Assembly (NCBI RefSeq): GCF_018991925.1
Contig: NW_024736071.1
Coordinates: forward strand, 11,649,952 to 11,713,951
DNA: 64,000 nt
DNA from: Homarus americanus
Taxonomy: Eukaryota; Arthropoda; Malacostraca; Decapoda; Nephropidae
Direction of reading: 5' to 3'
This document shows, piece after piece, positions 32,476 to 43,340 of this stretch. The position numbers were made by a program, and so were the translations under genes. Below the pieces are notes generated by a model that was not told the origin of the DNA, did no database searches, and saw only the letters and a list, made by a program, of their open reading frames with translations. Each line of letters begins with the position of its first letter. Within the stretch, counting starts at the first letter, position 1.

Positions 32476-32735
32476 TACGTCCATGGACCAGTATCCCCAT
32501 GGACCAACTCACCCATGTACCAAAACGCCCATGGACCAGTTCCCCCATGGACCAACACGCCCATGGACCAGTACCCTCATGGACCAGTACATTCATGGAC
32601 CAACACCCCCAATGGACCAACACGCCCTTAGACCAACACGCCCATGAACCAATACGCCCATGGACCAGTACCCACATGGACCAACATGCCCATGTACCAA
32701 TACGCCCATGGACCAGTACACCCGTAGACCTACTC
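32476..32735. repeat. 16-bp minisatellite with CCATGG
   Basis: About 16 copies of CATGGACCAACACGCC or CATGGACCAGTACCCC. Most junctions create CCATGG. One copy is diverged (CGTAGACC) at the right end. Confidence 0.92.
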
Positions 32736-32822
32736 TAAATTAGTGAATAAGATTTTTGTTGTCAGTCTGGGTCACACGTCATGGGGGGAATATAACTTGG
32801 TGTGTTTTATGATGAGTGACAG

Positions 32823-33084
32823 AGCTCAGGGCCGCCGATGATGGAAGCTCCCTGACGCAGAGCCCACGCCGCAAGTCCTCCATCTCAGAGCTCCTACCAC
32901 AGGGCCTACGAAAAAATTCCCTCACCACAGAACTCATGCCACAGGTCCTCCACCAAAGGCCCTCACCAGAGGCCCCATCTCAGGGCCCCCGCCGCAGTCC
33001 CCTGCCACAAGGCCCCGGGGCTGATGAGCGCGCGTGTTGGGTGTGCTCACAAACAGTATTCAAGGACACAAGTAGAGAGCATTG
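32823..33084 (+). CDS. candidate exon with a duplicated RK-S-S/L-EL-PQ motif, unknown product
   Basis: An open + frame of about 87 codons lies between a possible acceptor (GAGTGACAG|AG, weak pyrimidine tract) and a possible donor (GAGCATTG|GTAAAT). It encodes RAADDGSSLTQSPR, then two related modules, RKSSISELLPQGL and RKNSLTTELMPQVL, then a Pro/Gln-rich linker (SPEAPSQGPRRSPLPQG), then an ERACWVCSQTVF stretch. The modules differ largely at third codon positions (CGC/CGA, AAG/AAA, GAG/GAA, CTA/CTC), as expected for a translated duplication. RRKSS and RKNS resemble basophilic kinase sites, and C-x2-C could begin a zinc finger continued in another exon. A decayed nucleotide minisatellite is the main alternative. 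No family recognised. Confidence 0.38.
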
Positions 33085-33297
33085 GTAAATATGGGTCGTT
33101 TATTCTATATCAACACGCACGATACTTTGTGAAGGTATGTGGGGGTCACGTGCACCGCTGGTACGGGTTAACACTACACCGTAAACATCACTTAGCGCGT
33201 AACATATACTGTACATAGCTGCTACCACCGAGCTATACCTAGTGGTGATCGGAGCTGGCACATTAGATTATGACTCTAATACCCAAATGCCCTATTA

Positions 33298-33322
33298 GAC
33301 ACACACACACACACACACACAA
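33298..33322. repeat. (CA)n microsatellite
   Basis: About 12 CA dinucleotides. Confidence 0.9.
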
Positions 33323-33386
33323 GGGTTGTTGTGTCTATACTACTCGTGAGTTAGGATAGTCCAGTGACAGACAAGGTTTGACGAAA

Positions 33387-33675
33387 TACTACTACTACTA
33401 CCATCACTACCTCAACCAGTACCACCACTACTACTACCATCACTACCTCAACCAGTACCACCACTACTACTATCATCACTACCTCAACCAGTACCACTAC
33501 TACCACTACCACCACCTCAACCAGTACCACCTCCACCACTACCTCAACCAGTACCACCACTATTACTTCACTATTATCACCACTTTAACAGCTTCTGCCA
33601 CAAACATCTCATCCAGTACCATTCTTACTACCATCACTACTACTATCACATCCACTACTACTACTACTATTACAT

Positions 33676-33733
<58 letters not shown>

Positions 33734-33771
33734 CATCATCATTCCTACTATGACTACCACTACCAGCTGTA
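33387..33771. repeat. ACT/ACC triplet array with a 36-bp higher unit
   Basis: Starts as a 36-bp unit containing CTCAACCAGTACCACC (CTCAACC at 33411, 33447, 33483, then 33516 and 33543) and ends as pure (CTA)n at about 33674-33731. All spacings are multiples of three, so the triplet register is kept throughout. Confidence 0.92.
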
Positions 33772-34340
33772 TCCATTGTAACGCTTCATAAGGGACATAA
33801 TCAGCACTCACCGGGGCCAACAACAACAGTAGTATTTGAGTCATGGCTAGTTACGAGGTTGACTGACATTCAAGCGTAATTTTACCGCAATGTAACCGGT
33901 GCAACTGTAATTACTTATGTCTGCCTGTGCGTGTGTGTGTGTGTCTGTCTCTACACCTGACCCACAGTTACCAACGTTATTTATTGATTTTTTTTTCATA
34001 TTTCCGATAATTTTGATAATTTTCATCTCATTTTCATTTAATTTATATAGTTTTCTGTACATGTTCATCTAGTTTGTATAGTTACCATCACATTTCCCTC
34101 TAACTTTATAAAGACATAGATCAGTATTAAAGGCTTGAATTCGACATCAAGTTTAATTACGGTTGAGATAATGTTATAGCTAAGTAATGAAATGTTATCA
34201 GCAGGTGAAGGGGTGGCTGTGTGGTATAGGCGAGGGAGGGGGGGGGGGACCAGGTGGTGTACACAAGTAAGGTGGTTTGAGTTCACCTGTTTCCTGCACC
34301 GGCCCATACTGACCGCTCGATAACGGCCAGCCTCCCCCGC
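33772..34340. other. single-copy stretch, no gene seen
   Basis: AT-rich with a short GT/TCTG run at 33930-33950 and a G run near 34240. No coding island. Confidence 0.5.
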
Positions 34341-34344
34341 ATGC

Positions 34345-34545
34345 CAGGTGAGGCGAATGGATGACCAGGTGAGGCGAGTGGATGACCAGGTGAGGCGAGT
34401 GGATGACCAGGTGAGGCGAGTGGATGACCAGGTGAGGCTAGTGGATGACCAGGTGAGGCTAGTGGATGACCAAGTTAGGCTAGTGGATGACCAGGTGAGG
34501 CTAGTGGATGACCAGGTTGGGCTAGTGGATGACCAGGTAAAGATG
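34345..34545. repeat. 21-bp minisatellite GTGGATGACCAGGTGAGGC(G/T)A
   Basis: About ten copies. The left four to five carry GGCGA and the right ones GGCTA, so a variant has spread along the array. The + frame reads as a heptad, VDDQVRR then VDDQVRL; this comes from the 21-bp period and is not evidence for a gene. Confidence 0.93.
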
Positions 34546-34613
34546 TTGGTTGGATGAGAAGCCTAATAGGATGGACCGGACCACAGGTAATGCCACAGGA
34601 AATTAGGGAAAGT

Positions 34614-34614
<1 letters not shown>

Positions 34615-34677
<63 letters not shown>
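34615..34677. repeat. (GT)n microsatellite
   Basis: About 31 GT dinucleotides. Confidence 0.95.
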
Positions 34678-34678
<1 letters not shown>

Positions 34679-34885
34679 TGAGGCAGGTGTGAAGTGTGTG
34701 GGGGCAGGTGTATGGGACAGTGTGTGTGGGTGTGTGTGGAGCAGGTGTGGAGTGTGTGTGGAGCAGGTGTGGAGTGTATGTGGAGCAGGTGTGGAATGTG
34801 CGGAGCAGGTGTGAAGTGTGTGGGGCAGGTGTGATGTGTGTGTGTGGGGGACAGGTGTGGAGTGTGTATGGAGCAGGTGTGAAGA
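34678..34885. repeat. GTGTGTGGAGCAGGTGTGGA array (about 20-24 bp)
   Basis: About nine copies of GGAGCAGGTGTGGAGTGTGT and relatives with length variation from the GT stretch. Confidence 0.88.
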
Positions 34886-36030
34886 ACACCGCTAGCCACA
34901 TGGTCCCATGAGTGGGCGCTGGTTGTCTCCTCCCCCCCCCTCACACCTTCTCAAAACTGGCGGGTTACCACTGTTTTGTCCCAGTTTTGTATCGTCTCCC
35001 CCTACCCCCACTGTTTCCTGCACCTCAGCTGTTAATACGTTATTCTAATTTATCACCAATTGTGTATAGTCTGATCCGCTGTCTCTAGGGATCTTGTCTG
35101 GTATATGTTAATGCATTATCATTTTTGGTTCATATCTATTATATATGTGAGAATTATTGGTGATTCCCTCTGCACTGTGCTTGTTCTACTGTGGTTAATT
35201 CTGATAGCCCCAGCTGACCGTCCCTATAACACGTGAGCCTTCAGTGGTAGTGTTCTCGTTAAATTATAGAACCTATTTATTAGTGTTTGGGAATGTAATC
35301 AATTTTCAGGTGACAACTCTAATAATCATTTGTATGTCTGAGTAAATATTTATGTTTTGTTTGGTTTAGTTATTTTTTGATGTTGATTTAAATGAAGTAT
35401 TAGCTTCTTCGTTTATTATAAAAATATTTCTTATATGCACTTTCAAATGGAGTTTTACCGTAAATTATCTCAATGTAGCTATTGAGAGTTTAAATGAGGG
35501 CGGAGGCTATATTAAATAACTCTGCTAAGTACGTCCTGTCGATGATGAAATAGTTGAGTGGGGAAGAACGAAAATATATCCGACGTCCTCCCTCGAGGGA
35601 AGACGGAACCATCCACGATGGATCTCAATAACGTCTTCCTTTAGTCAGGGTTATCAAACTACTTACTGCCCGCAATAGGTGGCCAGAGAGCCAGTTACTT
35701 AAAGATTAACTCAGCACCAAGTAACGTGACTTCCCGTGGGCACACCTTATCACGTGCTCTGAACATGCTACCTCATAGCTAGTGGAAAGTTACAGGGGTT
35801 GATAGAGTATATAAGTCTTATGTAATTAACCTATTTATATAAATACTTCTGCCTATAAAACAGGGGCTAATACAATAAGGTTATTGGGCAAACATTCATA
35901 GGTATTGTAATTACTAGTCCCCCCACCCACCCCCCCCCTCACACACAACAGCTAAAACAATCTGAAAACATCGAGGATCTATGAAGCCATCGATCATCAC
36001 CTCTCAGCTCAGTACAGCCTCCTCCATCCA
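34886..36030. other. single-copy AT-rich stretch, no gene seen
   Basis: No arrays beyond short homopolymers (C-run near 35920-35938). A TATATAAG motif at 35808-35815 lacks an initiator at the right distance. No coding island recognised. Confidence 0.55.
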
Positions 36031-36035
36031 CGTGT

Positions 36036-36452
36036 TTGTGAGGAGCTGTTCAAGAAGTGTTTGTGGGGAGCTGTTCAAGAAGTGTTTGTGAGGAGCTGTT
36101 CAAGAAGTGTTTGTGGGGAGCTGTTCAAGAAGTGTTTGTGGGGAGCTGTTCAAGAAGTGTTTGTGGGGAGCTGTTCAAGAAGTGTTTGTGGGGAGCTGTT
36201 CAAGAAGTGTTTGTGGGGTGCTGTTCAAGAAGTGTTTGTGGGGAGCTGTTCAAGAAGTGTTTGTGGGGAGCTGTTCAAGAAGTGTTTGTGGGGAGCTGTT
36301 CAAGAAGTTTTTGTGGGGAGCTGTTCAAGAAGTGTTTGTGGGGTGCTGTTCAAGACGTGTTTGTGTAGAGCTGTTGAAGAGGTGTTTGTGGGGAGACTGT
36401 TCAAGAAGTGTTTGTGAGGATCTGTTCAAGAAGTATTTGTGGGGATCTGTTT
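36036..36452. repeat. 25-bp minisatellite, about 16 copies
   Basis: Unit GTGTTTGTGGGGAGCTGTTC plus AAGAA, exactly 25 bp (TTGTG at 36061 and 36086). Three units make 75 bp, so every + frame reads the same 25-residue cycle (WGAVQEVF, VGSCSRSVC, GELFKKCL) without stops, producing three overlapping open frames of 103-128 codons. Not a gene. Confidence 0.94.
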
Positions 36453-36960
36453 GGTTTTCGGGTCATATACAAAGAGAGTTTGACTTACTGTAAAACAAGT
36501 ATGACTGCAAAAAGGTTCTGACGTACTGGCATGACGCCTCTGTCACCTGGTACTGCTGCTGCTGCTAATTACACAAAACTTTTTTAAGGTAGAAGAGAAT
36601 ACCTGACGCTGGGTATTCATTTTGTAGACAAAGGAAGAACTTGACGTAAAAAGTTGATATATTGTGATGACAAGAGATGGGGAATATATAGTTGTCGATA
36701 CGGGATAAATTTATGTACACGATGTAACAGTACAAGTTATGTTAGTTGTTTTAATCTTAGTATTCGTACATATGATACAGAGATTATAAAAAAGAATAAA
36801 TAGTTTTTTTGTTACTCGGGTGGTAGTTTGTGTCGGAAGAAGAAGGGACAGATAAGAGTCAGAGGTGGGAAGTACAATACCCGGCCATCTGCTATTCCTC
36901 GTATATTTACTTATTCATTTGTGTAATGAGTTTACGACTCGGTAAAACTTATGCTTCTTT
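36453..36960. other. single-copy AT-rich stretch
   Basis: Nothing recognised except a short (GCT)n at about 36554-36567. Confidence 0.5.
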
Positions 36961-36966
36961 GGTCAG

Positions 36967-37091
36967 CTGATAATGAGGCGTATTTCAAACAAAAACGAGG
37001 TCACGGTAGAGATGTTCTGTTATTTGTAAACTGTCTCGTGCTGGCAGGAACCACTTGGACTGGGAGTGTTGGCAGACATCAGGTTCTGCAG
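36967..37091 (+). CDS. candidate 125-bp internal exon, unknown product
   Basis: On + a pyrimidine-containing acceptor (CTTATGCTTCTTTGGTCAG|CTGAT) and a strong donor (GGTTCTGCAG|GTGAGG) bound 125 bp. Only one of the three frames is open throughout (2 bases plus 41 codons). It reads DNEAYFKQKRGHGRDVLLFV, NCLVLAGTTWTGSVGRHQVL, Q. The region is single-copy and has no repeat character, unlike most open frames in the window. It has a basic, glycine-containing start and a hydrophobic segment (DVLLFVNCLVLAG). No family recognised; chance coincidence of two splice motifs remains possible. Confidence 0.35.
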
Positions 37092-37506
37092 GTGAGGATC
37101 ATATCTACAAACCTGTCGCTAAGAACTAAGGCGTTATTCTTTCTTTTATGTGTGAAGATGTTTGAAGATAGAAGCGGATAAAGCGTTGAGCATCTGAGGG
37201 GTGAAGGGCGGGGCTCAGAGACTGGTTCCTAGTTGTAGTTAATTGTACAATATATTGGTTAGGTTTCCTCCCTCAGTCAGTTGTTCTTCTTCCTCTCTCC
37301 CTGGCTCATTTTATCATCAGTGAAATGGCCAACACTCGGCCACAAGTAAATGGTAGCACTTTCAAGTCCTTGGTTCGATTCGTGTGTAATTTTTCATTTT
37401 CTTTGGTAAGATCAATGAGTTAAGTATTTTGAGAAGTTCTGCTTGTGGATCAGTTTGTGACTTGTTAAAATTGAACTACTACTACTACTTCTACTTTTTT
37501 ATAATG

Positions 37507-37655
37507 TGGCCTCCAGCCTCCCCCAATAGCCACACCTTCGCCACAATTTTATTTACTTAATATTAAATATCCTAATACTAAAGTAGCTGAGTTAGTTAAG
37601 CCGCATATCTATGCGGCATTCAATGACTGTTGCCTCATAGTCAATACCTACTACT
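37507..37655. repeat. dispersed repeat copy 1 with GCCGCATA hairpin
   Basis: Begins TGGCCTCCAGCCTCCCCCAA and contains TCCTAATACTAAAGTAGCT, the perfect hairpin GCCGCATA-TC-TATGCGGC (37600-37617) and CATTCAATGACTGT. A second copy lies at 63795-63955. Triplet repeats flank it: (ACT)n at 37479-37496 and (CTG)n at 37651-37673. Likely a short interspersed or foldback family; orientation and mechanism unknown. Confidence 0.85.
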
Positions 37656-37673
37656 GCTGCTGCTGCTGCTGCT

Positions 37674-38400
37674 TAAAGATTTCTAATATTCTTCATTATT
37701 ACCATTAATCACAGCCGTCATGACCGTCATTCCCGATGTGTTGCAGTACTGAGTTCCAAACTCACATATCAGCACGTCATCCCTAATTACCGACAATTTC
37801 CATGGTAATGTAATGCGTGTAATGCAATAACTGGAATGAGAATAACTTTATTAAGGCATGTCAACATCACGTTTGTGGTTGTGGTAGTGTGAGGTGGTAC
37901 TAACTGATGCCGTGTAGTGGGTGCGTAATATGTATGCATGTGCTGTGCGCCCGAGGTGGGACGTGTTTATGTTAGTAAAGTAAAATGTGGGGCAGCCTAC
38001 AGTATGTGTGTTGACTGAACCACGTGTCAGATAGTCTTATTGAACTCTCTCTCTCTGTTTGGCTGTGAGCGTTCCGGTGTTTGTATAGTTACATATATAC
38101 ATAATATGGAAACAATAACTATTTCCGTGCACTGTACTCCACAACCGATGCTATTCCCTCAGTTACTATAAGATTTAACTACTTCATCTTACTTGTAGTA
38201 CTTCTCCAACTAATATCTCCCCTCCACGTATGGATGTGTTAACTCTTGAAAGGATGGGCAGATGTTCTTCACACTCGGCAATGAAATTAAAGGCTTGGAT
38301 AATGGACCTGATATAGGAACATTTTTAACCAATAGACGGAGGACGTTCAGTGATACATCAGGAGTTGGTCCATGAATACTATAACACTTTACCCTCTGTA
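37674..38400. other. single-copy stretch, no gene seen
   Basis: Mixed to AT-rich. No array, coding island or RNA gene recognised. Confidence 0.5.
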
Positions 38401-38414
38401 CAGTATTTATATTT

Positions 38415-38606
<192 letters not shown>

Positions 38607-38689
38607 TAATTAAAATACTGTGTAACATTCAGTGCCATAATATCCTGACAACGGGGGTTAATTATTATGACCAGTTGTAACTCTACTCT

Positions 38690-38781
38690 GTAATCCTTTT
38701 GCGCTACCGGTCACAGGATGAGTGTGGGGTGCACAATAAAGTAGCCGCTGTAAGCGGCAAAAAAAAACAAAAAAAAAACAA
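38690..38781 (+). mobile_element. retroposed tail with AATAAA and poly(A)
   Basis: The + sequence contains GCGCTACCGGTCACAGGATG, GGGGTGCACAATAAAGTAG and GCCGCTGTAAGCGGC, followed by a poly(A) run interrupted by single C (38759-38780). The AATAAA signal about 20 bases before the poly(A) and the terminal hairpin are what a 5'-truncated LINE or SINE 3' end looks like. It meets the next LINE fragment tail to tail. Confidence 0.65.
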
Positions 38782-38784
38782 TAC

Positions 38785-39400
38785 TACTACATTTCTGTCA
38801 CTCGGAATCGAGTATGGCAATCATCCAGCTATGATACAATGATATGAGATATTAGGGATGTCACCTAGGTTGGTGAGCTTTGAGGTGACTAAAGAGGCCG
38901 ATACGGGACCCGCAGGGTCATCCACACTCGTTGCACATGTGGAGGGCTGCATCTAGTGCGGGAGGGGCGGTGGCAGCATCTTTCCGGCGTTGGCGCTTGT
39001 CTGCCTCGGTTTGCAGTCGGGCTAACTCAAAGTACTGACAACTTCTCGTGCGGTGCTCCTCCAACGATACGACGTGGAGAAATCGACTCCCAGGTGATGG
39101 GGTCGGTTTGTCACTTCCTCAGGTTTGATTTAAGACCATCCTTATACCTTTTCAGTTTCTCGCCGGCGTTACGTTTACTATTCGTTAGGTAACTGTAAAG
39201 TAGCTGCTTTGGCAGTCTACTGTCGTCCATGCGGGTAACATGGCCAGTCCAGCGTAGTTGTTCATGGATAATGGTAGCCTCGATGCTCCTACAATTGGTG
39301 TAAGCAAGAATACTGGCATTTGTTTTCTTATCTTCCTAGCGAATTCCTATCCTTGCTCTACAGACAGTGGCTTCAGCTATACACAAATCACTCGCAAGAT
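38785..39400 (-). mobile_element. non-LTR retrotransposon C-terminus with C2H2 zinc finger, defective
   Basis: The minus strand reads EDKKTNASILAYTNCRSIEA (after a TAG where Trp is usual), then QLRWTGHVTRMDDSRLPKQL (about 39262-39203), then EKLKRYKDGLKSNLRK, a TGA, DPITWES, and much further on CNECG-x-PCGSRIGLFSHLKAH (about 38940-38875) with a stop inside the finger. The order thumb, RW-GH-x-R-M, KRYKD-LK, and a terminal C-x2-C..SRIGL-SH..H finger is characteristic of a widespread group of invertebrate LINE ORF2 proteins. Several stops and frame changes show it is dead. The 45-bp array begins about 120 bp beyond its 5' end. Confidence 0.85.
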
Positions 39401-39523
39401 ATTTTTGGTCTAACCTCAATAAGATAATCAAGAATTATAATTTTATCCCCAAAATATACCATCGGATAATGTGAATGATGACCAAGGGAATACAGTAGTA
39501 CCGTGGGATAACTCGTAGTCGGA

Positions 39524-40415
39524 GTGTTGGAGGGAAACAGACCAACAGTAACATAAGTGTTGGAGACAAATGGTGGAGGAAACAGACCAACAGTAACATA
39601 AGTGTTGAAGACAAGTGGTGGAGGAAACAGACCAACAGTAACATAAGTGTTGGAGACAAATGGTGGAGGAAACAGATCAACAGTAACATAAGTGTTGAAG
39701 ACAAGTGGTGGAGGAAACAGACCAACAGTAACATAAGTGTTGAAGACAAGTGGTGGAGGAAACAGACCAACAGTAATATAAGTGTTGAAGACAAGTGGTG
39801 GAGGAAACAGACCAACAGTAACATAAGTGTTGGAGACAAATGGTGGAGGAAACAGATCAACAGTAACATAAGTGTTGAAGACAAGTGGTGGAGGAAACAG
39901 ACCAACAGTAACATAAGTGTTGAAGACAAGTGGTGGAGGAAACAGACCAACAGTAACATAAGTGTTGAAGACAAGTGGTGGAGGAAACAGACCAACAGTA
40001 ACATAAGTGTTGAAGACAAGTGGTGGAGGAAACAGACCAACAGTAATATAAGTGTTGAAGACAAGTGGTGGAGGAAACAGACCAACAGTAACATAAGTGT
40101 TGAAGACAAGTGGTGGAGGAAACAGACCAACAGTAACATAAGTGTTGAAGACAAGTGGTGGAGGAAACAGACCAACAGTAATATAAGTGTTGAAGACAAG
40201 TGGTGGAGGAAACAGACCAACAGTAACATAAAACAGGAAACCAACAGTAACATAAGTGTTGAAGACAAGTGGTGGAGGAAACAGACCAACAGTAACATAA
40301 GTGTTGAAGACAAGTGGTGGAGGAAACAGACCAACAGTAATATAAGTGTTGAAGACAAGTGGTGGAGGAAACAGACCAACAGTAACATAAGTGTTGAAGA
40401 CAACAGTAACATAGT
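39524..40415. repeat. 45-bp minisatellite, about 19 copies, with higher-order pattern
   Basis: Unit GGTGGAGGAAACAGACCAAC, AGTAACATAAGTGTTGAAGA and CAAGT, 45 bp with almost no indels. Variant GGAGACAAAT occurs near 39562, 39651 and 39831. Variant CAGATCAAC at 39674 and 39854 is 180 bp (4 units) apart. Variant AATATAAG is near 39775, 40045, 40180 and 40340. One aberrant short junction sits at 40225-40250. The minus strand reads as a hydrophobic 15-residue repeat (STLMLLLVCFLHHLS), giving a 333-codon open frame at 39435-40436; another minus frame is open too, so coding is unlikely. Confidence 0.95.
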
Positions 40416-40795
40416 GTCATAACTTTGTACCCCCAAGATACTTATATAATTAAAATACTACTACTATACAATATACAAACTACTCGTATGATAAAGAAAA
40501 TTAACAATAAAGTATTTAATCTATGTTTCCACCTTACATAATTGTTTACATAATGGTATATGATAATTCCCACAGTTAATACAGGTAATATAAGGTAAAC
40601 TACTTTGTTAACTGAACTTCACATAAATTAGCAAATATATAGGAGAGCCAGAGTGGATATTATGTACACGAGTGTGGATTCATCATTTCTCTTAAGTTTT
40701 GATTCCTAACTTTAATTATTTTTTTTTATCTCTTTAGAAATTTTCAGAGCAAATTTACTCCCGTGTTAGGTTTTCGGCTGAGAAATACCCATTAG
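40416..40795. other. single-copy AT-rich stretch
   Basis: No gene or array seen. Confidence 0.55.
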
Positions 40796-40796
40796 T

Positions 40797-40913
40797 ACAG
40801 GTGTTGGGGATACAGGTGTTGGCGATAAAAGTGGTGGGGATACAGGTGTTGGGGATACAGGTGTTGGCGATAAAAGTGGTGGGGATACAGGTGTTGGGGA
40901 TACAGGTGTTAAC
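40797..40913. repeat. 15-bp minisatellite ACAGGTGTTGGGGAT
   Basis: About eight copies including ACAGGTGTTGGCGAT and AAAAGTGGTGGGGAT variants. A four-unit block appears twice, showing higher-order duplication. Confidence 0.9.
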
Positions 40914-40959
40914 AGAATCTTGCAATTTTTCCTGAGCGGGTACACGTGTCCGGTGTGGC

Positions 40960-41480
40960 TGTTGGTTAGAGGAATACTGGGAAATGTTATTGCGTTAGTG
41001 ATGGGGGCTGTGTTGGTGATGTGTTATGAAGGGGCGGTGTGGGCGAAGATGGGGCGGTGTGGGCTAAGAGATGGGGCGAGATGGCGTAGCTGAGGTGAGG
41101 TGGCGCCTGGTAAAATGGTAGAGGGGCGGGGTGAGGCCAGGTGGGGTGGGTGAGATGAGGCTAGGTGGAGTAGGGTGGGGCCAGGTGGGGAAGGGGGACG
41201 TATGGTGAGGCCAGGTGGGGAGGGGAGTGTTGGGGCAGAGGAATGGAGGAGGAGATGGATGTGGTCAAGTGGACCCAGAGGTGATTGTGGAGGAGATGGG
41301 GATGGGGCCTTGATGGGTGGTAATTGGGTGGGGGTGGGGGTGGGTCCATCTGTGGTGGGGGAGAGGTGGTGTTAAAGCAGGGGTGATGGTGATGGGGGTA
41401 AGGTGTAGCCAGAGGTAGTGATGGAGGGATGGAGTGGCACGTGGGATGGTGGTGGAGGGGTGGGGTCGGACCAGGTGACC
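40960..41480. repeat. GGTGGGG-rich low complexity with G-quadruplex potential
   Basis: G-rich + strand with GGGGCGGTGTGGG, GGTGGGGAGGGG and GGGTGGGGGTGGGGGT tracts. No strict unit. Confidence 0.8.
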
Positions 41481-41599
41481 GCCACACCACCCCATACTCA
41501 CCTACGCCCTGCTGCCACCCACGTCATGCTCTGTGGGCGGCAGAGGGCGGGTGACCACACGTCAGCGCACCCCGCCCTCTCCGTACACAACCACTCATA

Positions 41600-42965
41600 A
41601 TTCACAGAGCCACCGACAAATGTGTTTATGTAACTTTCCTGCCAAAAATAACCCAAACCAACATCCTCACATACAAATGTTTAGGCGTTTTATGTTCTGT
41701 CTAAAGAACTTCTAGCGTTGTTTGAAGGTCAGGACAGGTCAGAAGGAAAGCCAGAACGAACTCTGATACATAATTAGCGGTGTTGACATCTCCTTGTTGT
41801 CATGGTGAAGGTTGTGTACTCATCAGCTCTTGTAGTTTACCTGTGTGAGTTTCTGTGTATATGTGTCCTTGATGGTGTCATTTCACGTACTGTACATTAT
41901 TTATTAAGGTACGTGTTACGGAAGCGGTATTCACAGGTCTCCGCTGGAGGAAATCGTGATGTAATGTATATTCACTTTTAAAAGACAGACATACAGACAA
42001 GACCCCTCCAGATACTCGTCCATGCACACATGTACACACACATCATCGCACATACATACCCACTCACATACACACAGCCTCGCACATACACACACCCACG
42101 CACATACACGCACCTACACCTAATCTAACCTTATCTAATTAATTTGATTTAGGTAAAGGTGTATGGTAATGAGAGAACGATAGTCATTGTAAATTAAAAC
42201 AGTCTACTTTATAATGTCTACTAATTTACTAATTTTCAAAGAATTATAACAAAACAAAACATGCTGCTTGTAGTTGCTTCTTCTGGCTTCATCGGACAAT
42301 ATACATAAAAATCTTCTTATTTACGCCTACATTATCATTATGGAACTAATATGGTGTGTCAGCTTAATACCAGTTCTATGCACAGTACATAACAATTCAC
42401 TAAGACAAATTCTTAAAAGGCTTGACTTGATAGTGCAGTATAATAAAACTACTGTGTTCATATACCTGGTCAAATTTCTTATTAAAATCGTAAAAATGGT
42501 CAAGGGAAGTGAATGACCTTTGGGACATACAACCAAGAAAGCATGATACAGCCTCCAGATCTGTCAGTAATCTAGCTAGTGAGTCGGACAGCGACCGTCA
42601 TCACACACCCAGATACACCCTTGAGTCCGGCTGTAAAGTGCGCAGGTACAGGTGAGGCTCTACACCTGCGCCCTGCAGCTGCTTAAATCTAACACCTGCC
42701 CTGGCTGCCACACTTGCATCGATTGAGATGTGTATAGTGTCACGCCATATTCTATTGCAGATGTTGTAGTAGTATTACACGTCATTAATATTATATTGTT
42801 GAGCCTCTACCATCACCTCTCAGCTTCAGAATAATAAAGGCCAATGTTGTGTTTTGGTGTTGGTGGCATAAACATATCAACAAGATCAGCTCAGTAGCGA
42901 ACACCACATGAGGTATGTCGGCACAAATTACGTAACGGCAGTAGAGGACAACGCTAATGCCAGTG
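41600..42965. other. single-copy stretch, no supported gene
   Basis: Mixed to AT-rich. A CA-rich piece lies at 42020-42115 (CACATACACGCAC-like). Open frames of 60-80 codons on both strands near 42274-42536 are AT-driven and overlap each other. No RNA gene recognised. Confidence 0.5.
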
Positions 42966-42969
42966 TAAC

Positions 42970-43340
<371 letters not shown>

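Noticed and set aside
37325..37395. tRNA gene or tRNA-derived SINE head (GGTTCGATTCG resembles a B box)
   Set aside because: No matching A box at the right distance and no cloverleaf could be formed by eye. It could still be a decayed SINE promoter lying about 110 bp before the dispersed repeat.
39435..40436. 333-codon minus frame as a multi-pass membrane protein
   Set aside because: Product of a 45-bp minisatellite; more than one minus frame is open, and the ends run into unrelated sequence without start context.
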